Assembly: GCA_009780185.1 (NCBI GenBank)
Contig: WRAN01000004.1
Coordinates: forward strand, 91,948 to 155,947
DNA: 64,000 bases
From: Defluviitaleaceae bacterium
GTDB taxonomy: Bacteria; Bacillota; Clostridia; Lachnospirales; WQUN01
Reading direction: 5' to 3'
Below are positions 1 through 7,338 of this stretch, piece by piece (position 1 is the first letter of the stretch; each line of letters opens with the position of its first letter). The notes beneath the pieces were generated by a model. The model saw only the letters and a program-made list of their open reading frames with translations. It was not told where the DNA came from and made no database searches. Both the position numbers and the translations under genes were made by a program.

Positions 1-2
1 CT

Positions 3-362
3 GTTATTGATATGCTTCGTTATCACAGGTTCACAATAGGACGCTATTGGATAGGTGAGTTTGGCAGTGCTGATAATCCTGAGCAATTTCCATTCCTGTA
101 TAAGTACTCTCCACTTCACAATGTAAAAATGAATACGGTTTATCCGCCAACATTGATTATGACCGCTGACACAGACGATAGGGTTGTTCCCAGTCAAGCC
201 CGTAAGTTTGCGGCGACATTGCAGGCGGCTGATGGTGGTAGCAATCCCATATATATTCGTATAGAGAAGTCTGCCGGGCATGGGATGGGTAAGCCAATAA
301 GCAAGGTTATAGATGAACGCGCCGACATGCTGACTTTCTTGTATGTTAATCTGAGTAAGTAG
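3..362 (+). CDS. Prolyl oligopeptidase (S9A family), C-terminal fragment
   Basis: The gene runs in from the left edge and only about 119 C-terminal residues are present. They match the end of the alpha/beta-hydrolase catalytic domain of S9A prolyl oligopeptidases. The DMLRYHRFTIG stretch follows the region where the catalytic serine would lie. TADTDDRVVP carries the expected catalytic Asp, and SAGHGMGKP carries the catalytic His, followed by the KVIDERADML terminal helix. The family cleaves short peptides after proline. The serine and the beta-propeller lie outside the window, so completeness cannot be judged. A terminator follows 25 bases after the stop, which makes this the last gene of its transcript. 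Confidence 0.85.
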   Translation, partial: VIDMLRYHRFTIGRYWIGEFGSADNPEQFPFLYKYSPLHNVKMNTVYPPTLIMTADTDDRVVPSQARKFAATLQAADGGSNPIYIRIEKSAGHGMGKPISKVIDERADMLTFLYVNLSK

Positions 363-386
363 AATATCTTCATTAAATGAACTTAC

Positions 387-415
387 AGCTCCTGTCTTAT
401 GGCGGGGGCTTTTTT
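387..415 (+). terminator. Rho-independent terminator after the prolyl oligopeptidase
   Basis: AGCTCCTGT (387-395) pairs with GCGGGGGCT (402-410) using several G-U pairs, and is followed directly by a run of T. It sits between the peptidase stop and the polA leader. Confidence 0.75.
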
Positions 416-464
416 AGTATAATTCTTAGAAAATTATGTTACAATTCTTAAAGAGTTCGTGGTT

Positions 465-495
465 ATACCGATTCCAATTAATTTGGAATCGGTAT
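465..495. repeat. Palindromic element directly before the polA ribosome site
   Basis: ATACCGATTCCAA (465-477) is perfectly complementary to TTGGAATCGGTAT (483-495) around a TTAAT loop. It ends only nine bases before the GGAGG of polA. The right half, through 499, recurs exactly at 16980-17001, so this is a dispersed repeat as well as a possible leader hairpin. Confidence 0.75.
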
Positions 496-514
496 TATAT
501 AGATGGAGGTACTT

Positions 515-3253
515 ATGGCGAAAAAGATTCTACTTATTGATGGATTTAGCATCCTTAATCGGGCGTTCTATGCCTTGCCTTTGTTTTCTAATATGGCAGG
601 AGAGTATACAAACGGTGTTTACGGATTTATTAATATTCTTGTGCGTTTTCTTGATGAAGAAAAACCTGATTATGTAACTGTGGCTTTTGACCTTCCTGAG
701 CCTACATTTCGCCATAAACAGTATGCCGAATACAAGGCCACCAGAAAAACAATGCCGGAAGAGCTTCGTTCCCAGGTTCCTATACTCAAAAGTCTTTTAG
801 AGAAAATGGGGATACCCATAGCCGCTTGTTCGGGATATGAGGCTGACGATGTTATAGGCACTTTGGCTGCTATGGCTGTGGACGAGGGAATGAGTCCGGT
901 TATTGTTTCTGGGGATCGGGATTTGCTGCAATTGGCATCAGATGTAGTACTTATTCGTTTACCCAAAACCAAAGGAGGCAAAACTGAGGTAGAGAACTAT
1001 TATGCCGCTGATGTTATTGCAAAATACGGCGTGTCACCAGAGGCTTTTATTGATGTTAAGGCTCTAATGGGGGATTCTTCTGACAATGTGCCTGGTGTGC
1101 CCAGTATTGGAGAGGTTACTGCTACTAAGATCATTGTAGCCTATGGTTCAGTCGAAAATGCTATTATAAACGCCCAGGAGATTAAGCCTAAGCGGGCGGC
1201 TGAGAACTTGGTTACGTATCAAGAACAAGCTCGCCTTAGTAAAGAATTGGTTACGATAAAAGTAGATGCTCCTGTAAAGATGGAGCTTTGTACGCCGGAT
1301 AATATCTGGAATCAGGATGTATATAACGAAGTTAAGCGGCTTGAAATGAAATCTCTTTATAAACATTTTTCTAAAGATGTTGTAAATGAGGTCAAGGTTT
1401 CGCCATTTGAGGCGGATGAGGAAAGTGGAGCGGTTGAGGTAGGCGTTCAAGCCGTGGCCAAAGCGGTGACTATGCCGCTGCCATCTGAGTATAAGATTAT
1501 TAACTCAAGAGAAGATGCTTCGATGTTTTTTGCTTTTATTTCCTCAGAGGCGGCATTTTTTACTCTTTGGGATGATGCGCTTGTGGGAATGGGCGTGGCT
1601 TTTTCTGGGGGTGGCGAGGCTCCTATCGGGCAGTATATCGCAGTTGGGCCTGGCCTTACCGAGGCTGAGCTATTGGAGGCTGCTCGTCCCTGGCTTGAAT
1701 CCGATACACCTAAGTGGGCTTTGAATATAAAAGAAGAGATTGGGCGGCTGCGGCATTATGGGATTGTTCCTGCCAATTTGGCTTTTGACGCGGAGCTTGC
1801 CGGGTATGTTATTAACACGCTGCAATCTAAGCGGCAGGCGGCGGATTTGGCCCTGACTTTTTTGGATATAATGGTACCAACATTGGAAGATTTATTGGAA
1901 AACAAGGGCAAGCGAGGCAGTGCCCGTAAAAAAGCTTCGGATCTGCCTTTGGGTACGGTGGCGACTTATGCCGCTGGAGTTGCTGATATTGTGTGTCGGT
2001 TATATGGGCCTATGATGGATGCTATGGCTAAAGCGGATTTGATGGATTTATATAACATAATTGAACTACCCTTAGCTACAGTTCTTGCTGATATGGAGGC
2101 TGTTGGAATAAAGGTAAGTCCTAGAACCTTAGAAGAATATGGTCATGTTTTGGATAGACAACTAACCGTTTTAACTGAGGAAATTTATACTCACGCCGGC
2201 GAAGAATTTAATATCCAATCTCCTGCACAGCTTGGGGTCATTCTCTTTGAGAAGCTTGGCCTTAAAGGCGGAAAGAAAACCACCCAAGGCTATTCTACCG
2301 CCGCTGACGAATTGGAAAAGCTGGACCACCCGATAATTCCACTGGTGCAGGATTATCGGGTACACGCAAAACTGAAATCAACATATGTTGAGGGGCTTCT
2401 GCCTCTTATAAACCCAGAAACCTCTCGGATACATTCCACATTCCATCAGGCCCTTACCGCAACCGGACGTATATCATCTGCAGAGCCTAATCTGCAAAAT
2501 ATCCCAGTTCGTATGCCTCTTGGACGTGAGCTTAGGAAGGCCTTTGTGCCACGAGATGGATGTGTTTTTGTAGATGCGGACTACAGCCAGATAGAGCTTA
2601 GGGTGCTTGCGCATATTTCCGGAGATGAAATTCTTATCAATGCGTTTAATGAAGGCCAGGATATTCATAAGCTTACCGCTTCTCAAGTCCTGGGGCTTCC
2701 TCTGGAGGAAATAACCCCGGAACAGCGGAATGACGCTAAAGCTGTAAACTTTGGCATAATTTATGGTATTAGCGCTTTTGGCCTTAGTCAGGATATTGGT
2801 ATTTCTGTGAAAGAGGCGGAGGCCTATATTGCAGGTTATTTTGAAAAATACCCGAATGTAAAGCGATATATGGACACAACGATCGAAAATGCAAGAAAAG
2901 AAGGTTATGTAGCAACTTTATACAATCGGCGACGTGCCATGTCGGAGCTTAAATCACCCAATTTCAACCAAAGAGCTTTTGGGGCGCGGGTAGCGATGAA
3001 TATGCCCATCCAAGGTACTGCTGCGGACATTATAAAAATCGCAATGATAAATGTCGCAAAACGCCTTGAAGGCGAGAATTTGGAAACAAAGCTAATACTT
3101 CAAGTCCATGATGAGTTGCTGTTGGAAGCACCCAACAACGAATTACATCAAGTAACCAGCATCTTGAAAGAAGAAATGGAAAATGCGGCAAAACTTAAAG
3201 TTCCTTTAGTAGCAGATGTAAAAACTGGGGAAAGCTGGTATCATACCAAATGA
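515..3253 (+). CDS. polA: DNA polymerase I
   Basis: A 912-residue family A DNA polymerase for Okazaki-fragment processing and repair gap filling. Residues 1 to about 290 form the 5'-3' exonuclease/flap domain (GDRDLLQL, DNVPGVPSIGE). About 330-500 is the 3'-5' exonuclease fold. About 540-912 is the polymerase, with motif A DADYSQIEL near residue 687, motif B RNDAKAVNFGIIYG near 738 and motif C LQVHDELL near 864. At the proofreading site the usual Asp-x-Glu is replaced by FTLWDDA, so that domain is probably inactive, as in Bacillus and Thermus enzymes. An ATG at 503 exists, but GGAGG at 505-509 overlaps it and is well placed for the ATG at 515. The stop overlaps the coaE start (ATGA). Confidence 0.97.
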   Translation: MAKKILLIDGFSILNRAFYALPLFSNMAGEYTNGVYGFINILVRFLDEEKPDYVTVAFDLPEPTFRHKQYAEYKATRKTMPEELRSQVPILKSLLEKMGIPIAACSGYEADDVIGTLAAMAVDEGMSPVIVSGDRDLLQLASDVVLIRLPKTKGGKTEVENYYAADVIAKYGVSPEAFIDVKALMGDSSDNVPGVPSIGEVTATKIIVAYGSVENAIINAQEIKPKRAAENLVTYQEQARLSKELVTIKVDAPVKMELCTPDNIWNQDVYNEVKRLEMKSLYKHFSKDVVNEVKVSPFEADEESGAVEVGVQAVAKAVTMPLPSEYKIINSREDASMFFAFISSEAAFFTLWDDALVGMGVAFSGGGEAPIGQYIAVGPGLTEAELLEAARPWLESDTPKWALNIKEEIGRLRHYGIVPANLAFDAELAGYVINTLQSKRQAADLALTFLDIMVPTLEDLLENKGKRGSARKKASDLPLGTVATYAAGVADIVCRLYGPMMDAMAKADLMDLYNIIELPLATVLADMEAVGIKVSPRTLEEYGHVLDRQLTVLTEEIYTHAGEEFNIQSPAQLGVILFEKLGLKGGKKTTQGYSTAADELEKLDHPIIPLVQDYRVHAKLKSTYVEGLLPLINPETSRIHSTFHQALTATGRISSAEPNLQNIPVRMPLGRELRKAFVPRDGCVFVDADYSQIELRVLAHISGDEILINAFNEGQDIHKLTASQVLGLPLEEITPEQRNDAKAVNFGIIYGISAFGLSQDIGISVKEAEAYIAGYFEKYPNVKRYMDTTIENARKEGYVATLYNRRRAMSELKSPNFNQRAFGARVAMNMPIQGTAADIIKIAMINVAKRLEGENLETKLILQVHDELLLEAPNNELHQVTSILKEEMENAAKLKVPLVADVKTGESWYHTK

Positions 3254-3858
3254 CAATTATTGGGATAACAGGTATATCTGGCAGTGGGAAAACCGCAGCT
3301 GCAAGAATACTGGCGGATATAGGGGGCTTTGTAGTTGACGCTGATCCACTGGCTCATGAGTTGATGAAAAAAGGCCGACATGCCTACGATGAAATAATTG
3401 ACTTCTTTGGGACATCTATTCTTGGAACAGATGGCGAAATCCACCGGCCGGCCTTGGGCAAAGTCGTATTTGAAGATAATGAAAAGCTATCTCGCCTAGA
3501 GGCAATAATCCACCCAAAAGTAATTACAAAAACCATGGAGCTTATAGAAGATGCACGAAATGAAGGCTATTCATTCGCGGTAATTGATGCTCCTTTATTA
3601 ATAGAAGCAGGTATGGATAAATATTGCGATAGCACCTGGCTAATAACCGCAAACCACGAAACAAAGATAAAAAGAATAATGAAAAGAGATAATATAACCC
3701 GGGACGTTGCTGCGAAAAGATTAGCAAGCCGCCAAGGAGATGAGGCATTGAAGCCTCATGTTCATATAGTGATAGAAAATAATAATGATTTTGCTGATTT
3801 AGCTGTGCGTGTCAAATCGGCGCTAGAAACTACTCTCCAGATGTCCCGATACTTTTGA
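3250..3858 (+). CDS. coaE: Dephospho-CoA kinase
   Basis: A 202-residue P-loop kinase for the last step of coenzyme A synthesis, phosphorylating the 3'-hydroxyl of dephospho-CoA. The Walker A motif GISGSGKT is at the N-terminus. VDADPLAHELM and IDAPLLIEAGMD are the substrate-side motifs typical of CoaE, and the RLASRQ segment is the lid region. Its start overlaps the polA stop by four bases, so the two are translationally coupled; polA-coaE adjacency is common in Firmicutes. Confidence 0.95.
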   Translation: MTIIGITGISGSGKTAAARILADIGGFVVDADPLAHELMKKGRHAYDEIIDFFGTSILGTDGEIHRPALGKVVFEDNEKLSRLEAIIHPKVITKTMELIEDARNEGYSFAVIDAPLLIEAGMDKYCDSTWLITANHETKIKRIMKRDNITRDVAAKRLASRQGDEALKPHVHIVIENNNDFADLAVRVKSALETTLQMSRYF

Positions 3859-3877
3859 AAAAAGCTTTTCGGATTCA

Positions 3878-3905
3878 GTTTTGATGATAATGACGAAAGC
3901 GTTCC
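3878..3905. repeat. 28-bp dispersed repeat, copy 1
   Basis: The 28 bases here, beginning GTTTTGATGATAATGACG, recur on the opposite strand at 36342-36369 with one mismatch. A looser relative lies at 58092-58115. All three are in the short gap directly after a coding region. Function unknown. Confidence 0.7.
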
Positions 3906-3951
3906 GTCCCTTTAAATAAAGGATTTTACAATATTTTCGTTGGAGGAATTA

Positions 3952-4512
3952 ATGAAGAGATGGCTTGCCACTGTAGTTATACTTCTTATACTATTTGCAA
4001 TAGTAGGGGTTTTGGGATTAAGCATGCGCTTTCCTGTACGCTATCTGGAAATAATAGAAGAACACGCTGGAGATATAGACCCTTCTTGGATATTGGCCGT
4101 AATTATGGCAGAAAGCAGTTTTCGCCCAGAGGCCGAATCCCACAGAGGCGCCCAAGGCCTGATGCAGCTTATGCCGGCAACAGCCGAAGATATAGCCCGG
4201 AGGATGGGCAAAACAGATTTTGACCCAGAAACCATATGGATACCCGAAGTAAATATTGCCATGGGTAGTTTTTACTTAAACTGGCTGCTTGAACGTTTTG
4301 GCAGTCTTGACCTGGCCATAGCCGCGTACAACGCTGGCATGGGCAATGTAAGCCGCTGGCTACAAGACCCCGAAGTTTCCAGTGATGGCCAGACGCTTAC
4401 AAATATCCCTTTTAATGAAACAGCAAACTATGTACGAAGAGTGCGTTTTAACCAGCAAATATATGCGATTATACTTAGATTTACTGGGAGATTAAATAGA
4501 GGAGGTGTCTGA
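3952..4512 (+). CDS. Membrane-anchored lytic transglycosylase (SLT domain)
   Basis: A 186-residue protein with one N-terminal membrane segment (about residues 5-27) and an extracytoplasmic SLT/goose-lysozyme-type domain. The catalytic Glu is in MAESSF. GAQGLMQLMPAT and AIAAYNAGMGNVSRWL are the classic family motifs. It would cleave the MurNAc-GlcNAc bond of peptidoglycan with 1,6-anhydro formation. The start is the ATG at 3952 with GGAGG at 3942-3946; an upstream in-frame TTG at 3940 sits inside that ribosome site and is unlikely. The stop overlaps the next gene (TGATG). In spore formers such proteins are often grouped with coaE. Confidence 0.92.
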   Translation: MKRWLATVVILLILFAIVGVLGLSMRFPVRYLEIIEEHAGDIDPSWILAVIMAESSFRPEAESHRGAQGLMQLMPATAEDIARRMGKTDFDPETIWIPEVNIAMGSFYLNWLLERFGSLDLAIAAYNAGMGNVSRWLQDPEVSSDGQTLTNIPFNETANYVRRVRFNQQIYAIILRFTGRLNRGGV

Positions 4513-6089
4513 TGAGCAAAGGTATACTTTTATTGTTGGTGCTGACAATGCTTATTTTTCTTGGGGCTTGTTCGGGTTTGTTTTCACCTCCCCAAAGTTA
4601 CGCTCAAGCCGCTGAATATGAAGAAACCACTGGTGACCCTCAACCCATAGAGCGTCCTGATGACCCTGTGCAGGCTTTTCCTGATGATGGAGTCCTACGA
4701 CTTGCTATGCGCCACCCTCTTACCTTAAATCCTTTACTAAATGAAGATGCAACTGTGGCCCCTATACTTCGATTGCTCTTCGAGCCTCTTGTAATATTTG
4801 ATGATACTTTGCGAGTAGTGGGTCATCTTGCCCATATGGAAATGTCTTCAGACTTTTCCCGGGCAACTGTGGCTATACGTCATGATGCTATATGGAGCGA
4901 TGGGATGCCAGTGACATCTGACGATTTAATTTTTTCTGTTGGGGTGCTTAGGCAAGCACCAGATACGGTTATTTATAAGCAAAATGTAAATAACATTGCG
5001 TCAATTGAGCGAATTGACTCCCGTACTGTGGTTATTGTATTCGAAAGGCCTTCGATTATGGCTGGACATGCCCTTAATTTTCCAATAATACCAGAACATT
5101 ATTATCGTGGGCATAATAACCCTGCCAGTGCCCGCAATATGCAACCATTGGGTAATGGCCCTTATCTTTTAGAAGCTATCACCCCTATGCAATCCCTTGT
5201 TTTTACCCAAAGCCCCTATACTTTCCGCCACCGCGCTTCAATTAAAACAGTTGAGGTGTTATTTATTCCAGACGAACAAAGCAGGTTGTATGCCTTTGAT
5301 CAGGGTATTATTGATGCAATAAGGATACCTTTTTCTGAGTGGGTAAAGCACCACAGTGTACGGCAAGTGCATCATGAAGAGTTTCTGACTATGTACTTTG
5401 AATTTATTGGTTTTAACTTTCATCGGGAGATTTTTACAGACATAAACATCCGCCAAGGGATTAGTTATACATTTAATGTTGCCGAGGCTATGGGGATTGT
5501 GTATTCTCATCAAGGAGTGCACTCGGTTTCTCCTATACACCCATCTAGCTGGATGCATGATGAAACCATTGAGGCCAATTATGATATTGCAAGAGCGGCT
5601 ACCTTATTAAGGAATCTTGATAATGAAGAGCCTTTGGAGATATTAGTGAATATTGAACATATAGAGAGGGTTCACATAGCAGAGCGTTTAGTAATGAGTT
5701 TGGATAGGGTTGGGGTTATGGCTGAAGTTGTAGTATTACCCTTTGAAGAATATCATCTAAGATTAATGGAAGGGGATTTTGATTTATTTTTTGGTGGTAT
5801 GCAGCTAGGCTTTGAACCTGACTTTGCTTTTATGTTTCAAGGAGGAGAGCTTTTTGGAGTGGACCCTATAATGGAAGAGTTGTTTGCGGGGCTTCATAGT
5901 GCATCAACAGAAACCGCTTATTTGCAGGCTGTGTCCGCGTTGCAGCGTGGCTTTGTAGAGCGGGCTCCTATTATAAGCTTAGGGTTTAGGCACTCTGCTG
6001 TGCTAACTGGTACAAGGGTAGTACAAGATAGGCCTCCGGCTTCGGATCATGTTCTTGCTTTTGTTAATGAATGGAGGATTGTGCCCTAA
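4512..6089 (+). CDS. Family 5 (peptide/nickel-type) solute-binding lipoprotein
   Basis: A 525-residue SBP_bac_5 (OppA/DppA-like) protein. The signal peptide ends in the lipobox LGAC, so it should be lipid-anchored outside the membrane. A Pro/Glu-rich linker is followed by the binding domain, with the family pattern LTLNPLL and IWSDGMPVTSDDLIFS. It is coupled to the lytic transglycosylase by a TGATG overlap. No permease or ATPase genes follow, so either a distant transporter is used or the protein has another role, such as sensing or recovery of wall peptides. The repeated CTAACTAAGAAA block begins at its stop codon. Confidence 0.88.
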   Translation: MSKGILLLLVLTMLIFLGACSGLFSPPQSYAQAAEYEETTGDPQPIERPDDPVQAFPDDGVLRLAMRHPLTLNPLLNEDATVAPILRLLFEPLVIFDDTLRVVGHLAHMEMSSDFSRATVAIRHDAIWSDGMPVTSDDLIFSVGVLRQAPDTVIYKQNVNNIASIERIDSRTVVIVFERPSIMAGHALNFPIIPEHYYRGHNNPASARNMQPLGNGPYLLEAITPMQSLVFTQSPYTFRHRASIKTVEVLFIPDEQSRLYAFDQGIIDAIRIPFSEWVKHHSVRQVHHEEFLTMYFEFIGFNFHREIFTDINIRQGISYTFNVAEAMGIVYSHQGVHSVSPIHPSSWMHDETIEANYDIARAATLLRNLDNEEPLEILVNIEHIERVHIAERLVMSLDRVGVMAEVVVLPFEEYHLRLMEGDFDLFFGGMQLGFEPDFAFMFQGGELFGVDPIMEELFAGLHSASTETAYLQAVSALQRGFVERAPIISLGFRHSAVLTGTRVVQDRPPASDHVLAFVNEWRIVP

Positions 6090-6109
6090 CTAAGAAACTA
6101 ACTAAGAAA
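6086..6109 (+). promoter_or_regulatory. Perfect tandem 12-bp repeat before the LytTR gene
   Basis: CTAACTAAGAAA occurs twice back to back (6086-6097 and 6098-6109), starting at the stop codon of the upstream lipoprotein gene and 70 bases before the LytTR start. The core CTAACTAAGA returns upstream of the giant adhesin. A LytTR box for autoregulation is my inference. The 12-bp period is shorter than the roughly 21 bp usual for LytTR sites. Confidence 0.5.
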
Positions 6110-6179
6110 TTTGGTTATTTTCAAATGATCAAATACATGATAGTTTATATATCACTAGATTGAAAGGTGCGATCCTATC

Positions 6180-6614
6180 ATGAAGATTATCTTTGAGCAG
6201 CCGAAGGATGGAGATGAGGATAAAATCATAGTCAGCTGTCGCCATGTTACCCCAGAAATTATGCAGTTACTAGACAGGATTACAAATCAAGGCTCGCTGA
6301 TTGGATATATCGACAATAAAATATATAAAGTAAATCCATCAGATATTTATTACATTGAAACAGTGGACCGTATGACATTCCTTTACGCTGAAGGCTATGT
6401 ATATGAATCCAAACAGAAACTTTACGAGCTAGAAGAGTATTTACGACCGTGGAATTTTTTGCGGATTGGCAAGTCTTGCATTGCTAATCTGGAAAAGATT
6501 AAAAGTGTTTCTCCGATGCTTAACAGGCGTTTTGATGTTGTTTTGGCTAATGGTGAACGGGTAATTGTTTCTAGGCAGTATGTCAATAATTTGAAGGAGT
6601 ACTTAGACATATAG
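6180..6614 (+). CDS. Stand-alone LytTR-family transcription regulator
   Basis: A 144-residue protein whose C-terminal two thirds is a LytTR DNA-binding domain. IGYIDNKIYKVNPSDIYYIE, the YELEEYL helix, FLRIGKSCIANLEKI and the terminal VSRQYVNNLKEYL are diagnostic. There is no receiver domain, so it is not a classical response regulator. This LytTR-plus-membrane-protein arrangement matches the LytTR regulatory systems in which the membrane partner restrains the regulator. The DUF3021 gene follows after 26 bases. Likely targets are itself and the giant surface-protein gene 0.7 kb downstream, because both are preceded by repeats with the same core. Confidence 0.9.
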   Translation: MKIIFEQPKDGDEDKIIVSCRHVTPEIMQLLDRITNQGSLIGYIDNKIYKVNPSDIYYIETVDRMTFLYAEGYVYESKQKLYELEEYLRPWNFLRIGKSCIANLEKIKSVSPMLNRRFDVVLANGERVIVSRQYVNNLKEYLDI

Positions 6615-6640
6615 AATCTTATTTTGGGAGGGTATATATA

Positions 6641-7060
6641 ATGTGTATTAGAGATATTTGGGTGCGTGTGTTTTACACATTTGTTCGTGCCTGGAGCATT
6701 TCTTGGTTCTTTATATTTATCTCAGGAGTAATTAATGGGTGGCAGGGAATTTATTTTGACGCATTTTATGCTATACTTATTATTTCGGTACTAATCAGTC
6801 TGACATATTTTGTGCTGTATTCTAAAAATGAGTTAGGGGGAACAAAGCTTATTATACGGTTTTGTATTCACTTTCTGCTGGTGCTAGGGATTGTAGTTAG
6901 TGTGCCATATTTTATGGGACAATTTGAAATTACTTTATCTATTGTTGCGCTAATTATTTTTTCAAGTGTTGCGTATTTTTTAGTGGCGCTATATGAGTGG
7001 TTTATATTTCTAAGATTGGCAAATAAGATTAATCAAAAGCTAAAGACGCAGTTTAAATAG
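6641..7060 (+). CDS. DUF3021-type membrane partner of the LytTR regulator
   Basis: A 139-residue protein with four predicted membrane helices (about 13-30, 37-58, 66-88 and 95-118) and a short basic cytoplasmic tail. Size, helix layout and its place directly after a LytTR gene fit the DUF3021 family. Its probable role is to hold the regulator inactive until an unknown membrane signal arrives. GGGAGG at about 6625-6630 is the ribosome site. The genes are followed by a palindrome and a terminator, so the pair appears to form its own transcript. Confidence 0.8.
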   Translation: MCIRDIWVRVFYTFVRAWSISWFFIFISGVINGWQGIYFDAFYAILIISVLISLTYFVLYSKNELGGTKLIIRFCIHFLLVLGIVVSVPYFMGQFEITLSIVALIIFSSVAYFLVALYEWFIFLRLANKINQKLKTQFK

Positions 7061-7061
7061 C

Positions 7062-7083
7062 TATAGCGAATTAATTCGCTATA
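7062..7083. repeat. Perfect 22-bp palindrome centred on AATTAATT
   Basis: TATAGCGAAT followed by its exact mirror complement, two bases after the DUF3021 stop. Related elements with GAATTAATTC or TATAGCGAA lie at 23021-23067, 50852-50887 and 54554-54601, so it looks like the shortest member of a local palindrome family. Confidence 0.6.
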
Positions 7084-7130
7084 ATTGGGCTGAAAATTCA
7101 TAAGGCAACTGTTACCAGTGCATACAATTT

Positions 7131-7157
7131 ACCGATTCCAGATGGAGTCGGTTTTTT
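7131..7157 (+). terminator. Rho-independent terminator of the LytTR-DUF3021 transcript
   Basis: ACCGATTCC (7131-7139) pairs with GGAGTCGGT (7144-7152) with one wobble pair, followed by six T. It separates the regulator pair from the adhesin gene. Confidence 0.75.
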
Positions 7158-7179
7158 ATTGCAGAAATTATCATGGCAA

Positions 7180-7221
7180 CTAAGATGCGAAAATGGCTAA
7201 CTAAGATGCAAAAATGGCTAA
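7180..7221 (+). promoter_or_regulatory. Tandem 21-bp direct repeat upstream of the adhesin promoter
   Basis: Two 21-bp units starting CTAAGATGC and ending AAAATGGCTAA (7180-7200 and 7201-7221) differ at one base. They end 16 bp before a plausible -35 element. Direct repeats two helical turns apart are the known pattern for LytTR dimers. The core AACTAAGA is shared with the 6086-6109 repeats. The assignment as the LytTR target is inference. Confidence 0.6.
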
Positions 7222-7237
7222 GTCACGCAAAGCTGTA

Positions 7238-7266
7238 TTGCGGATAGTTTAGGTCTATATTATATT
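7238..7266 (+). promoter_or_regulatory. Candidate sigma-A promoter of the adhesin gene
   Basis: TTGCGG (7238-7243), a 17-bp spacer and TATATT (7261-7266). It lies just downstream of the tandem direct repeat, the position expected for an activator-dependent promoter, and 73 bases before the start codon. Confidence 0.5.
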
Positions 7267-7281
7267 GCGAAAAACATATAT

Positions 7282-7312
7282 GTTGACTAATTATAGCGAA
7301 CTATACGTCAAC
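7282..7312 (+). promoter_or_regulatory. Inverted repeat in the adhesin 5' leader
   Basis: GTTGAC (7282-7287) and GTCAAC (7307-7312) flank an AT-rich core containing TATAGCGAACTATA. It is downstream of the candidate promoter and 26 bases before the ATG, so it could be an operator or a leader hairpin. Confidence 0.4.
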
Positions 7313-7338
7313 ACCTTACATAGTTAGGAGTAGGTATA

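Noticed and set aside
459..677. Short plus-strand frame across the polA start
   Set aside because: It overlaps polA in another frame, has no ribosome site and gives no recognisable protein.
515..3253. Loss of the PolA proofreading motif as a novelty
   Set aside because: Inactive 3'-5' exonuclease domains are common in Firmicutes PolA, so this is ordinary.
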